From Singulisphaera sp. GP187 (GTDB lineage Bacteria; Planctomycetota; Planctomycetia; Gemmatales; Gemmataceae): a stretch of 53,405 bases of DNA. Location: assembly GCA_945905925.1 (NCBI GenBank), contig CAMDQN010000030.1, positions 1 through 53,405 on the forward strand. Reading direction: 5' to 3'. The position numbers were made by a program, and so were the translations under genes. The stretch's first letter is position 1. Each line of letters starts with the position of its first letter. Shown one piece after another: positions 8,687 to 18,357 of this stretch. A model generated the notes under the pieces. The model was not told the DNA's origin. It saw only the letters and a program-made list of their open reading frames with translations, and searched no databases.

Positions 8687-10033
8687 ATGTTCAACCTCAA
8701 TTTTTCGCGACGGGATTTCTTGCGGTCGAGCGTCGGACTTGCTGGCCTGACGCTGCCCACGTTCCTCCAGATGCGCGCTGAAGCGGCCAACACGCGCCGA
8801 ACTCCCGCGAAGTCGTGCATCATCATCTATCTGTGGGGTGGCATCGCCCACCAGGAGTCGTGGGATCCCAAGCCCGACGCGCTCGCGGCTCAGCGTGGCG
8901 AGTTCGGGGTCATCAAAACCGCCACGACGGGAATCCAATTCAGCGAACACATTCCGCTGATGGCGAAGCACACCGAGAAGTTCGCGATCGTTCGCTCGAT
9001 GCATCACGATATCGGCGGACACGGCGGCGCCCTGTACCGAAGCATGACCGGCCACAAGGCGCCCGATGGACCTGCCAAGGACCGCAAAAACTGGCCGTCG
9101 CTGACGGTGATGATTTCCAAATTCCGAGGCGCGAATAACGGCACGCCGCGCGCGATCTGTATGCCGTACTTGAATTACGACAACGGCGCTTTGATCCAGG
9201 GGCAATTCGGCGGTTGGCTGGGGGAGGGCTACGATCCGATCATGCTGAAGACGCCCGCGGGCGAGCCATACGGTGGCGTTTCGCGCTACACCAACGAAGA
9301 AATGGATTTGCGGCTCACCGTCCCGCGCGAGCGGTTCGTCACTCGCCGATCGTTACTGCAAGGTTTCGACGAAGCGCCGGGTGACACCAAGGATTATGAA
9401 AGCTACGACCGTTTCCGCCGAATGGCGGCGGACATGCTGGTCGGCTCGGGGGTGAATAAGGCCTACGATCTCGAACAAGAAGACCCGCGCATCCGCACGA
9501 TGTACGGCGATCACATCGGCGGTCAGAGCATGCTGTTAGCGCGGCGGTTGGTGGAAGCCGGCGTGCCCGTCGTGCAAGTGAACGCCGGCGCGGGCGACCT
9601 CGCCGGCGGTGGCGGTGACAACTGGGACACGCACCGCGACCACTTTTCCAAGATGAAGACGCGGTTGCTGCCCGTCTTCGACCGCGCATTCTCCGCGCTG
9701 CTGACCGACCTCGATCAGCGCGGCCTGCTCGACGAAACGCTGGTCGCCGTCATCACCGACTTCGGTCGCACGCCCATCATTAACGGCAACGCCGGCCGCG
9801 ATCACCACCCGGGCGTCTATTCGCAAGTCTTGGCAGGCGGCGGGATCCGTGGCGGTCAAGTGTACGGCAGCAGCGACCGCAACGGAACTCGGCCCGCGAC
9901 GCGCGCTTGCTCGCCCAGCGACTTCCACGCGACCGTCTACACGGCGCTCGGTATCGACCCGCACACGACAATCAAGGATCACATGGGACGACCGTTCGAG
10001 ATCTGCCACGGCTCGGCCCTGCCGCTGTTATGA
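8687..10033 (+). CDS. DUF1501 family exported protein
   Basis: The 448-residue protein has a Tat signal (FSRRDFLRSSVG), then IIYLWGGIAHQESWDPKPDA, FSEHIPLMAKHTEKF, IVRSMHHDIGGHGG, SMLLARRLVEAGVPVVQV, NWDTHRDHF, ITDFGRTP, AGRDHHPG and LAGGGIRGGQVYG, all in the family order. The metal-ligand-like histidines and aspartates of the alkaline phosphatase superfamily are retained. Its substrate is unknown. Its signal peptide is close to that of the upstream sialidase-like protein (both begin MF.LN.SRR), suggesting related export and joint expression. Confidence 0.93.
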   Translation: MFNLNFSRRDFLRSSVGLAGLTLPTFLQMRAEAANTRRTPAKSCIIIYLWGGIAHQESWDPKPDALAAQRGEFGVIKTATTGIQFSEHIPLMAKHTEKFAIVRSMHHDIGGHGGALYRSMTGHKAPDGPAKDRKNWPSLTVMISKFRGANNGTPRAICMPYLNYDNGALIQGQFGGWLGEGYDPIMLKTPAGEPYGGVSRYTNEEMDLRLTVPRERFVTRRSLLQGFDEAPGDTKDYESYDRFRRMAADMLVGSGVNKAYDLEQEDPRIRTMYGDHIGGQSMLLARRLVEAGVPVVQVNAGAGDLAGGGGDNWDTHRDHFSKMKTRLLPVFDRAFSALLTDLDQRGLLDETLVAVITDFGRTPIINGNAGRDHHPGVYSQVLAGGGIRGGQVYGSSDRNGTRPATRACSPSDFHATVYTALGIDPHTTIKDHMGRPFEICHGSALPLL

Positions 10034-10076
10034 AATGGCGTCCCTGGCTGGACTCCCACCGCGTTCAGGAGAGGGT

Positions 10077-10970
10077 ATGTGCAGGTGTCTGACGGCCCTG
10101 TCGGGGGCGATGCCGGTGTTGTTCGGGTTGCTCCTGAGCGCCGGTCCCGACGCGCACCTACAGGCCTACCAACCTGCTGACGCGGTTGCCGCGATAGAGA
10201 AACTCGGCGGATCCGTGCGCCCCCTTGGGGATGACGACAAGGGGTGGGAAGTCGAGTTTCATCTCAAAGGCCAAGAACTAACGGATAAAGGGCTGGCACA
10301 CGTTGCCGCACTCAAGAACGTCGTTTCGCTGAATCTGAGAGACACCAAGGTCACCGACGCGGGCTTGGTGCATCTGAAGGGCCTCACAACCCTACGGACC
10401 CTGCACCTCGAGCGAACCCAAGTTGGCGACGCGGGGATCGCGCACCTCACCGGTCTCTCAAACCTCGAGTATCTGAATCTGTACGAGACGAAGGTCACCG
10501 ACGCCTCGCTCGTGCATCTGGAAAGGCTCAAGAAACTGAACCGGCTGTACGTGTGGCAAACCAACGTCACCGACGGGGGCGTGGCGAAACTCGCAAAGGC
10601 ACTGCCGGAATTACGGATCGTCCGCGGGGTCGATCTCGCCAAACTGCCGGTCGCGTCCATCAAGCCGAAAAGCAAGGATCCCGTGCCACTGAAGTGGATC
10701 GCCGCGAGCGACGAGAAGCCGCCCAAATCGCAACTCGGATCCCAGATCACCGTGACATTCGAAAACAAAATGGCTCACACCGTAAAGGTGGTCTGGATCG
10801 GTTACGGCGGCGAACTCAAGTTTTACTTCGACCTCGCACCCGGTGCAAAGCGCCAGCAGAACTCGTTCTCCAAAGCCACGTGGCTGATCACCGACGAGCA
10901 GGAAAATCCGCACGGGTATTTCATCACCGGAACGGACGACGCGCTGGCGGTGATCCCCGGCAAGAAATAG
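10077..10970 (+). CDS. Leucine-rich-repeat protein with C-terminal VHL-beta-like domain
   Basis: I chose the ATG at 10077, which follows a GGAGAGG ribosome-binding site; the longer frame overlaps the preceding DUF1501 gene. The 297-residue protein has a hydrophobic N-terminal segment. Four to five repeats of the bacterial LRR type (VTDAGLVHLKGLTTLRTLHLERT) cover about residues 65-185. A final domain at about residues 220-295 (ITVTFENKMAHTVKVVWIGYGG, FDLAPGAKRQQNSF, ATWLITD, HGYFITG) has the strand order and key residues of the von Hippel-Lindau beta domain. In bacteria this domain is of unknown role; in animals it binds hydroxyproline peptides. The VHL match is by pattern recognition. Confidence 0.72.
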   Translation: MCRCLTALSGAMPVLFGLLLSAGPDAHLQAYQPADAVAAIEKLGGSVRPLGDDDKGWEVEFHLKGQELTDKGLAHVAALKNVVSLNLRDTKVTDAGLVHLKGLTTLRTLHLERTQVGDAGIAHLTGLSNLEYLNLYETKVTDASLVHLERLKKLNRLYVWQTNVTDGGVAKLAKALPELRIVRGVDLAKLPVASIKPKSKDPVPLKWIAASDEKPPKSQLGSQITVTFENKMAHTVKVVWIGYGGELKFYFDLAPGAKRQQNSFSKATWLITDEQENPHGYFITGTDDALAVIPGKK

Positions 10971-11077
10971 TGCCACGAAGGTAGCGACAATCGGTTGTGG
11001 ATGAAGGTGAGACTGCCCATACAGGCAAGGCTCAGACCGGCGGCGATGCCCCAGGGTGCGTACCAAGAGTTGAGACC

Positions 11078-12565
11078 ATGCTCCGACTCCAAGGCAATCC
11101 CAAAACACTCTGCGACGGCCTGACGCGACGTGATCTGCTGCACGTCGGCGGACTGGGGGCGTTCGGTCTCGCCTTGCACGATGTTCTCGGCTCCAAGCCG
11201 GCACAAGCCAAGCCAGCCGAACGCGACCCGAAGTTCGGCCGGGCGAAGTCGTGCATCCTGATCTACAAGTACGGCGCGCCGCCGCAGCACGAGACGTTCG
11301 ACCCGAAGCCGGACGCACCGGCCGAAATCCAGGGCGAGATGAAGGCGATTCCCACCAACGTGCCGGGAATCCAGATCGGGGATCACCTGCCGAAGATCGC
11401 CAAGATCATGGACCGGCTGACGGTGGTCCGCTCGTTGACCCACCGCTACCCGCTGCACGGCACCGTCTACGCCCTGACCGGCGTGCCGGACGTGGACACG
11501 AGAATCGAGGCTCAGCCCCGACACCCCCGGCAGTGGCCGTTCATCGGTTCCCTCGTGGACTACTTCGAGGAGAAGCGGGCCAATGGCCGCCCGCCCGAGA
11601 TTCCGCGGAACATCGCCCTACCGTTCCCGATGGGGTCGAAGAACGAAATCCCGCCGCTGGCCGGACCGTACGGCGCGATGCTCGGCTCGCGCTACGATCC
11701 CATCTACACGAACTTCGCGGCCCAGGGGACAAGCCAGGCACCGGATATCGTCGACAAAAGGGGCTTCAAGGATCCGCTGTTCGGCATCAAACCGACCGAC
11801 AAACTCCACCTCGGAGATGCGGCCACGGTGGAAAAAGACCTGTCCCAGCTTGAGTTGCGGCGCAGCCTGCTGTCACAGTTCGAGCAGGCCCGTCGAAGTC
11901 TGGACGCGAACGAGCGGCTCCAGACGTTCACGCACCAGCAGCAGACGGCATTCTCCCTGTTGACCTCGGGAAAAGTTCACGACGCCCTCGACTACACGCG
12001 CGAACGGATGAGCGTCCGGGAGCAGTACGGGATGACCCTCTTCGGTCAATCGTGTTTGGCGGCCCGGCGGTTGATCGAAGCGGGCACGAAGTTCGTGACG
12101 GTGTTCTGGGACGCCTACGGGCTGAACGCGGGCTCGTGGGACACGCACTACAACCATTTCGGCCGGCTGAAGAACTTCCTCCTTCCGGTCTTCGATCAGA
12201 CGTTCAGTGCCCTCATCCTCGATCTGGAACAGCGCGGGCTGTTGGACGACACGCTGGTCCTCGTGCTGAGTGAACACGGTCGAACGCCGAAGATCGACAC
12301 GAAGCCTAAGGGCGGAGGCCGGGACCACTGGTCGCGCGCGTACTCGCAAGTCTACGCGGGCGGCGGCATGGGGCGCGGCAAACTCATCGGGCGCACCGAC
12401 AAACACGCGGGCGATGTGATTGAAGCGGCGGTCTCCCCGAAGGACATCCTCGCGACGGCTTTCTATCTCCTGGGTATCGACCCGGAGAGTACCTTCAACG
12501 ATCCCACCGGCAGGCCGCTGCCCCTCACCGGCACCGGAGTTGTTCGGCCGGAACTCCTCAGCTAG
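11078..12565 (+). CDS. DUF1501 family exported protein
   Basis: The start is placed at the ATG at 11078, which gives 495 residues; the frame opens at 10997. A Tat signal (TRRDLLHVGGLGAFG) lies at about residues 17-35. Family landmarks are CILIYKYGAPPQHETFDPKPDAP, IGDHLPKIAKIMDRL, VVRSLTHRYPLHG, LAARRLIEAGTKFVTVFWDAYG, SWDTHYNHF, VLSEHGRTP, GGRDHWSRAYS and AGGGMGRG. It belongs to the longer PVC-type branch that often accompanies DUF1549/DUF1553 proteins; no such partner is visible beside it. It is followed after 59 bp by the SASA-type esterase gene. Confidence 0.93.
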   Translation: MLRLQGNPKTLCDGLTRRDLLHVGGLGAFGLALHDVLGSKPAQAKPAERDPKFGRAKSCILIYKYGAPPQHETFDPKPDAPAEIQGEMKAIPTNVPGIQIGDHLPKIAKIMDRLTVVRSLTHRYPLHGTVYALTGVPDVDTRIEAQPRHPRQWPFIGSLVDYFEEKRANGRPPEIPRNIALPFPMGSKNEIPPLAGPYGAMLGSRYDPIYTNFAAQGTSQAPDIVDKRGFKDPLFGIKPTDKLHLGDAATVEKDLSQLELRRSLLSQFEQARRSLDANERLQTFTHQQQTAFSLLTSGKVHDALDYTRERMSVREQYGMTLFGQSCLAARRLIEAGTKFVTVFWDAYGLNAGSWDTHYNHFGRLKNFLLPVFDQTFSALILDLEQRGLLDDTLVLVLSEHGRTPKIDTKPKGGGRDHWSRAYSQVYAGGGMGRGKLIGRTDKHAGDVIEAAVSPKDILATAFYLLGIDPESTFNDPTGRPLPLTGTGVVRPELLS

Positions 12566-12624
12566 CCCGAGGAGATGGCCGAGCAACCGAGTTCGGATTG
12601 CTTCCCCTCCGAGAGTTCGTCACG

Positions 12625-13836
12625 ATGTCGAGAGTACCGTTTGTTCCTTGGTGTGTCGCGCTGCTCGTGTCGCTCGGTTCGGAACCGAGCGCCGCCGCGG
12701 AACCGCCCAAGAAACTCCAGATCTATATCATGGCTGGCCAGTCGAACATGGTCGGCCACGCTCAATACCCAACCATTCCGGCCCTGCTGACGGCGGAGGA
12801 ACCTGGTGTCAAGCAACTCGCGAAGTTGATCTTCAAAGACGGTGCGATTGCGCCTGGGGATCCGAGGGACATGCTCGAGGTCCGCGTCAAGCGCGACGCA
12901 CTGGACGGCGACCTGCGTGCGAAGAAGATCACCGGCGACGCCAAGATTGCGGCGGCACAAGCCGAGTTGAAGGAACTCCAGGCGAAGGTCGATGCCCGGG
13001 CCAAGAAGATCAAGGACGCGTTCGCCATCTCCAAACGGGTTTACATCACGTCTATCGCCGACGGGCACAAAAGATCGGGGCCGCTCACCGTGGGGTACGG
13101 CGCCAGCCCCGAGAAAATCGGTCCGGAACTCGGGTTCGGCCTCGCGCTTGAGCAGAAGGTCGATGCACCGATTCTGTTGATCAAGACCTCGTGGGGCGGC
13201 AAATCCCTCCACTACGACTTCCGCCCCCCGTCCGCCGGCCCGTACGAGTTGAGTAAAGCGCAAGCCGACGGCAAAGACGCGCAGAAGATCAAGGACAACG
13301 CCGGCCTCAACTACCGGCTGATGAACGAGGCCGTCCGGGACGTGCTCAAGGATCTGAAGAAGCACCACCCCGAGTACGACGCCGGTGCCGGTTACGAGAT
13401 CGCCGGGTTCGTCTGGTTCCAGGGCTTCAACGACCAGTTCGATCCGGCGTTCCATGGCAACTACAAGACGAACATGATCGCCTTCGTGAAGGACGTGCGG
13501 AACGAGTACAAGGTTCCGAACCTGCCCTTTGTGATCGGCGTGCTGGGCACCGGCGCGACCAAAGAGGAAGTTGACAAGAATCCGGTTTCCCTGGGTCAGC
13601 GCGCCGCGGCCGCGGCACCGGAGTTCAAGGGCACCGTCGCGAGCGTCGAGAGCTACCCGTTCTACGCGCTCGACGCGCTGGCGATGTGGAAAGACGGGAC
13701 GTGGAGCAAGAAGCCCGTGGAGTTCTCGCAGATCGGCAGCGACCGCCCCTACCACTACATGGGCAGCGGCAAGTTCTTCGTCCGCCTCGGCGACGCGCTG
13801 GCGACGGAGATGGTGGAGTTGCGGAAGAAGCAGTAA
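12625..13836 (+). CDS. SASA/sialate O-acetylesterase-like SGNH esterase (CE6-like)
   Basis: The start is placed at the ATG at 12625, giving 403 residues with a signal peptide ending near SAAAEP. The SGNH-hydrolase block I is IMAGQSNMVGH (Ser40 as nucleophile). The block V region appears as FVWFQGFND, and a histidine-containing stretch PYHYMGSGKFFVRLGDALA occurs near the C-terminus. A Lys/Ala-rich, probably helical insertion at about residues 85-135 separates block I from the rest. Family members remove acetyl groups from sugars outside the cytoplasm. Its neighbours (DUF1501, sulfatase, sialidase-like) fit a role in stripping decorations from a complex glycan. Confidence 0.85.
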   Translation: MSRVPFVPWCVALLVSLGSEPSAAAEPPKKLQIYIMAGQSNMVGHAQYPTIPALLTAEEPGVKQLAKLIFKDGAIAPGDPRDMLEVRVKRDALDGDLRAKKITGDAKIAAAQAELKELQAKVDARAKKIKDAFAISKRVYITSIADGHKRSGPLTVGYGASPEKIGPELGFGLALEQKVDAPILLIKTSWGGKSLHYDFRPPSAGPYELSKAQADGKDAQKIKDNAGLNYRLMNEAVRDVLKDLKKHHPEYDAGAGYEIAGFVWFQGFNDQFDPAFHGNYKTNMIAFVKDVRNEYKVPNLPFVIGVLGTGATKEEVDKNPVSLGQRAAAAAPEFKGTVASVESYPFYALDALAMWKDGTWSKKPVEFSQIGSDRPYHYMGSGKFFVRLGDALATEMVELRKKQ

Positions 13837-13898
13837 TGGTCGGCTCGGGTGGGCCGAGCGGCACCAACTCCCGACGACTCGACACACCGGAGCCACCA

Positions 13899-15323
13899 AT
13901 GAACCCCCGTATCGGCATCGCCCGGATGCTCGCGGCCCTCGCCACTGTTGTTGCCCTGTCGGCGGGTCTTACTCGCGCCGACTCGCCGCACGTTGTGCTC
14001 ATCATGGTCGATGATCTGGGCTGGATGGACCTGCGCTGTCAGGGCAACGAGCGACTCAACACCCCGCGCCTCGACGCTCTCGCGAAACAAGGCGTCCGTT
14101 TCACAAACGCGTACGCGGCCTCACCCGTCTGCTCACCGACCCGCGGCGCGCTGATCACCGGAGTGTCGCCCGCGCGACTGCACATCACGCAGCACGGCAA
14201 GGATGGACCCGCGTTCTGGCCGAAGGATCGAAAGCTCCAACCGCCCGCCGCCGAACACGTACTGCCGCTCAAGACCGTCACGCTCGCGAAGCACCTCAAG
14301 GGAGCCGGATACGCCACCGGGTTCTTCGGCAAATGGCACCTCTCGGGCGAACTCGATCCCAAGGATCCGAACGCGGGCGGCCCGGACTTCTGGCCCGAGC
14401 ACCAGGGGTTCGACGTCAACGTCGGCGGCTGCGGACTCGGCGGGCCGCCGTCGTACTTCGACCCGTACCGGATCCCCGCGATCAAGCCGCGCAAGAAGGG
14501 CGAGTACCTGGAGGACCGGCTCGCGGACGAGACCGTTAGCTTCATGCGGGGCAACCACAAGAAGCCCATGTTTGTTTGCCTGTGGCCGTACAACGTGCAC
14601 TACCCATTCGAAGCACCCGAGGATCTGATCGCGAAGTACAAGGGCAAGGAGGGACCGGGCCTCAAGAACGCAGTCTATGCTGCCCAGGTCGAGGCGACCG
14701 ACCGGGCGATCGGGAAGGTTCTCGACGAGATCGACAAACTCGGCATCGCGGACAACACCATCGTCATCTTCACGAGCGACAACGGTGGTTGGGACGGAGC
14801 GACGGACAACCGGCCGCTGCGGTCGGGCAAGGGCGATCTGTACGAGGGTGGACTCCGGGTGCCGCTGATCGTTCGCTGGCCGGGTGTGGTCGCCGCCGGG
14901 AAGCCGGTGACCCCCAACTCGACCGACGATACGCCGGTCGTCAGCATGGACCTGTCCGCGACGATTCTCGACGCGGCCGACGTGAAACTGGGTCGGAACG
15001 AAACGCTTGATGGCGTGTCGTTGCGTCCCCTGCTCGAAGGCAAGAAGCTGGACCGCGACACGCTCTACTTCCACTATCCGCACTACGCATGGCACAAGGC
15101 CAACCGCCCGGGCGGTGCGGTCCGCTCCGGTCAGTACAAGTTGATCCGCCGCTACGATGACAACTCGCTCGAACTCTTTGATCTCGCGAACGACGCCGGC
15201 GAGAAGCAGAACCTCGCGGCCCAGAAACCGAAGGTGGCCGCGAACCTCGACGAACAACTCGGGCGCTGGCTCAAGGACACGGCCGCGCAGATGCCGACCG
15301 CGGCACTGAAGCAGAAGAAGTAA
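13899..15323 (+). CDS. Type I sulfatase (formylglycine-dependent)
   Basis: The start at 13899 gives 474 residues with a signal peptide (about residues 1-27). The N-terminal metal site is IMVDDLGWMDL (Asp38, Asp39). The sulfatase signature CSPTRG places the cysteine converted to formylglycine at Cys78. FFGKWHL supplies the conserved Lys and His, and FTSDNGGWDG and PLRSGKGDLYEGGLRVP follow, then the usual C-terminal subdomain with YFHYPHY and QYKLIRRYD. The protein is full length. It is one of many planctomycete sulfatases acting on sulfated polysaccharides; the sugar is not deducible here. An IS66 remnant begins directly after the stop codon. Confidence 0.95.
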   Translation: MNPRIGIARMLAALATVVALSAGLTRADSPHVVLIMVDDLGWMDLRCQGNERLNTPRLDALAKQGVRFTNAYAASPVCSPTRGALITGVSPARLHITQHGKDGPAFWPKDRKLQPPAAEHVLPLKTVTLAKHLKGAGYATGFFGKWHLSGELDPKDPNAGGPDFWPEHQGFDVNVGGCGLGGPPSYFDPYRIPAIKPRKKGEYLEDRLADETVSFMRGNHKKPMFVCLWPYNVHYPFEAPEDLIAKYKGKEGPGLKNAVYAAQVEATDRAIGKVLDEIDKLGIADNTIVIFTSDNGGWDGATDNRPLRSGKGDLYEGGLRVPLIVRWPGVVAAGKPVTPNSTDDTPVVSMDLSATILDAADVKLGRNETLDGVSLRPLLEGKKLDRDTLYFHYPHYAWHKANRPGGAVRSGQYKLIRRYDDNSLELFDLANDAGEKQNLAAQKPKVAANLDEQLGRWLKDTAAQMPTAALKQKK

Positions 15324-15330
15324 TTGTCAG

Positions 15331-15621
15331 TGCGGGCGTCACAACGGAGCCGGGCACCGGGACTGGTTGTGGACGTTCCTGGACCACGTCGGGGTCGAGC
15401 CGACGAGCAACTCCAGCGAGCGGTCGCTGCGGCACGCGGTGATCTGGCGGAAGCTGTCCTTCGGCACCCAGAGCGAGCGGGGGAGCCGGTTCGTGGAAAC
15501 GCTCCTGAGCGTGATCGAGACCTGTCGGCAGCAGAAGCGGATCGTGTTCGCGTTCGTGACCGCGGCCGTCGAGGCTCACTTCGCCCGAAGGCCCGCGCCC
15601 CTGCTACTCGCTGGGGGGTAA
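15331..15621 (+). pseudogene. IS66-family transposase, 3' remnant
   Basis: Only the C-terminal part of an IS66 (DDE_Tnp_IS66) transposase remains. It reads through RHNGAGHRDWLWTFLDH, VEPTSNSSERSLRHAVIWRKLSFG, SRFVETLLSVIETCRQQ and the end FAFVTAAVEAHFARRPAP. The catalytic Asp residues and N-terminal zinc domain are absent, and there is no start codon in a proper context. The homologous reading begins within a few bases of the sulfatase stop, so the left break lies almost exactly at the end of that gene. It is a dead fragment left by an insertion and deletion. Confidence 0.85.
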
Positions 15622-15777
15622 ACGAGGACGGGCACGCGTTTACCCGAAGGCTTGAAGTCGGTGTTGTTCGGCTTGCTTCGCGTCAGGCCGGCGGCCCGGA
15701 ACCTTCAACTCTTTTTGCATGCGGTTTCGGCATGCGTCCGTTAAAATCCGTGCGCGAAACGAAACTGGAGGCCGCAG

Positions 15778-16299
15778 ATGTCCACTCGCATCGCTCTCAC
15801 GCTCGGAATCGCGGTGCTCACCGCAAGCGGGTTGTTCCTCGCCGCCGAGGAGCCGAAGAACAAGGCCAAGGTCGAACTCCGCTGGGTCGAGCTCAAACCG
15901 ATCAAAGGAGTGACCGAAGCCGAGGGGATTCCGGCGAGCGAGGCCGAGGGCGACGTCGTGTATCCGCACACGAAGCCGGCCCTGGTGCTCACCAACAAGG
16001 AGGTCTCCGAGGCGAAGCTCACCAAACACGACCTCACGAAGAATGGTCTCGGCGTGAATTACATGGTGACACTTCACCTGACGAAGGAAGCCCGCGCAAA
16101 GCTTGCCGAGGGGCTGACGGGGAAGGAGTCGCGAATGATCACCGTTACGGTGGACGGCAAACACTGGGGCTGGAGCTGGTACGTGATCGACAAGGACAAG
16201 CGGGTCTCGGAGCAGATCCGCGCCGAGACGTTCCTTCCCCAAATCGGGTACTTCTCGTCCGAGGTCGAGGCGCAGCGTATCGTAGCTGCCTTCAAGTGA
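15778..16299 (+). CDS. Exported hypothetical protein (SecD-P1-head-like fold possible)
   Basis: The 173-residue protein begins at an ATG after a GGAG site and has a signal peptide ending about residue 23 (LAAEEPK). The mature part contains YMVTLHLTKEARAKLAEGL followed by ITVTVDGKHW and strands with the spacing of the P1-head subdomain of SecD-type proteins, where a similar 'LTKEGAAKFAEL...G..lai.lDG' pattern occurs. The similarity is short and the protein has no membrane helices besides the signal, so it is not SecD. The gene stands alone between the IS66 stub and a DUF1501 gene. Function unknown. Confidence 0.6.
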   Translation: MSTRIALTLGIAVLTASGLFLAAEEPKNKAKVELRWVELKPIKGVTEAEGIPASEAEGDVVYPHTKPALVLTNKEVSEAKLTKHDLTKNGLGVNYMVTLHLTKEARAKLAEGLTGKESRMITVTVDGKHWGWSWYVIDKDKRVSEQIRAETFLPQIGYFSSEVEAQRIVAAFK

Positions 16300-16476
16300 T
16301 GGAGGATCAGGTCTTCCGGTTGCTGTCCCAGTTCGCTGCAATGCCAATGGACAGTTAGGCATGCCGCCAACGTCGCCGAAAAGGCTCGCACCGACCAGAT
16401 CAACTGCGCGACCTGTGGACCTTTACGACCGGAACCGACCTCCTCCGAGAGTCCATCCACAGATCGGTGAACTTCC

Positions 16477-17814
16477 ATGAGCCTTGCCTCGCGTCCCGTC
16501 ACTCGTCGGGACTTTTTCACACTCGGGGGCCTGTCCCTCGGAGTTCTGTCTCCGCTGGGGCTGTCGTTGCCACGAGTGCTGGCGGACGAGTCGAGGGGTC
16601 GCGGCAAGAAGCAGATCAACGTCATCTTCCTGTTCCTGCAAGGCGGCGCCAGTCACATCGACATGTTCGACATGAAGCCGGACGCGCCGGACGACGTCCG
16701 CGGGAACTACTCCCCCGCGGCGACCAACCTGACCGGGTTGCAACTGAGTGACCAGTTGCCGAAGCTCCGCGCCTGCGCGGACAAGTTCTCCCTGATCCGC
16801 TCGATGTACACCGCCAAACCCGTCGATCACGGCGAAGGCGACGTCCATCTGATGTGCGGCAGCCCGGTCGACAAGAACCTCCAGGCCCCCGGCATCGGCG
16901 CGGTTCTGAGCATGCAGCAGAAGCTGGACTCCCGGTTCCTCCCGTTCGTGCATATGGGGAACATGAAGCACCCCGCCCACAGTGCCCCCGGGTTCGGCGG
17001 GTTCCTCGGGCGCCAATACGACCCGTACGTGCTCACCCAGGATCCGAACTCGCCGACCTTCGCGGTGCGGGAGTTCGAGCCGGACCCCGAAGTCGATGTG
17101 AGCCGACTCGCCGGGCGCAAGACGCTGCTCCGCTCACTCGACCGGTACCAGGCCGAGCGAGAAAGTGCGCCCGAGTCCGCTCGCGCGCGGGACACATTTA
17201 CCGAACACGCCTTTCAACTGGCGACCTCGCCGAAGGCCAAAGAGGCGTTCGATCTGTCGCGAGAACCGGCCACCGTCCGCGACGCGTACGGCCGCAACCG
17301 GGTCGGGCAGGGTATGCTCCTGGCCCGCCGGTTGATCGAGGCCGGTGTGCGGTTCGTCACCATTCAGGGGTACGTGGACACCGGGATCTACGCCTGGGAC
17401 CACCACTGGGGGATCTTCGGGCACCTCGACCAGCAGTTGCCGATCTACGACCGGTGCTATTCCGCCCTGTTGAACGACCTCGACGAGCGCGGGTTACTCG
17501 ACACCACGCTCGTCATCACGGCCGGCGAATTCGGGCGCACCCCGAAGCTGAACAAGGACAAACAGGGGCCCGGGCGCGACCACTGGTCGAACTGCTTCAG
17601 CCTCACGCTGGGCGGGGGCGGGGTGAAGACGGGACAGGTGATCGGTGCCAGCGATCGTCTCGGGGCCGTGCCCAAAGAACGCCCCGTGTCCGTCGCGGAC
17701 TTCGTCGCCACGGTCTACCACGCGCTGGGACTCGACCCGCACGAGGAATTCGTCGCGCAGGGCCGCCCGATGAAAATGCTCCCGACCGGAACCCCAGTGG
17801 AAGAGCTGTTCTAG
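16477..17814 (+). CDS. DUF1501 family exported protein
   Basis: The 445-residue protein has a Tat signal (VTRRDFFTLGGLSLG) followed by NVIFLFLQGGASHIDMFDMKPDAP, LSDQLPKLRACADKF, LIRSMYTAKPVDHGEGD, GMLLARRLIEAGVRFVTI, AWDHHWGIF, TAGEFGRTP, GRDHWSNCFS and LGGGGVKTGQVIG. All DUF1501 landmarks are present in order. This is the fifth member of the family in the window. Pairwise they are clearly divergent in sequence, so they are old paralogues rather than a recent tandem array. It is monocistronic as far as can be seen. Confidence 0.93.
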   Translation: MSLASRPVTRRDFFTLGGLSLGVLSPLGLSLPRVLADESRGRGKKQINVIFLFLQGGASHIDMFDMKPDAPDDVRGNYSPAATNLTGLQLSDQLPKLRACADKFSLIRSMYTAKPVDHGEGDVHLMCGSPVDKNLQAPGIGAVLSMQQKLDSRFLPFVHMGNMKHPAHSAPGFGGFLGRQYDPYVLTQDPNSPTFAVREFEPDPEVDVSRLAGRKTLLRSLDRYQAERESAPESARARDTFTEHAFQLATSPKAKEAFDLSREPATVRDAYGRNRVGQGMLLARRLIEAGVRFVTIQGYVDTGIYAWDHHWGIFGHLDQQLPIYDRCYSALLNDLDERGLLDTTLVITAGEFGRTPKLNKDKQGPGRDHWSNCFSLTLGGGGVKTGQVIGASDRLGAVPKERPVSVADFVATVYHALGLDPHEEFVAQGRPMKMLPTGTPVEELF

Positions 17815-18357
17815 AATCCGACGCTGTTCATTTTCGCGTTTTCCGCTGCAACGCGGCGAAGCCGACGCGGGCCTTGGCGCCCCGTTTCACTTCGGAGCCG
17901 GGGAGTGAGAAACTCTGCATCAATGCGGCCACCGCGTACCGGACACCGCCGTCAGCCGGCGGTTATCGCTCCGGTCCGGGCGAATCTTCCATTCGTCGGT
18001 CGTGCGGCCGTCCCTCGTTCTTTACCCCGTCCTGACCGTCAGGTGCGATACGAACAGCGTGCGTCTCGTCCAGGTCGCCGAGGAGCAACAGGCACAGGCG
18101 GTCGCCTCATAGGACGGCGAGCCGCGCCCTCACGAGCGGCTTTCAGGAGTACACGTCGAGCGGGGCGTGCGGGGCGTGCCGGACACCCCGTTGCCCCTGT
18201 GTGTTGAGAACCCGCCGTGGGTACGCACTCGCTTCTCGTCTTAACCTCTGAAAGAGGTTGCATTTCCGACACGAAATCGGCATCAAGGAATGGTGGCCGT
18301 TCTCGTCCGAGGGTGGCTGCCATTCGTTGACTGCATGGTCACCCATGTTGGCCCTGA
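17815..18357. other. Intergenic stretch without a recognisable gene
   Basis: Nothing convincing is seen on either strand. The stretch is part of the decayed zone that continues into the methyltransferase pseudogene. Confidence 0.5.

Noticed and set aside
12562-13899. 445-residue minus-strand frame over the SASA esterase
   Set aside because: High-GC shadow of a gene with an SGNH signature.
14133-15257. 374-residue minus-strand frame over the sulfatase
   Set aside because: Shadow frame; the sulfatase signature is on the plus strand.
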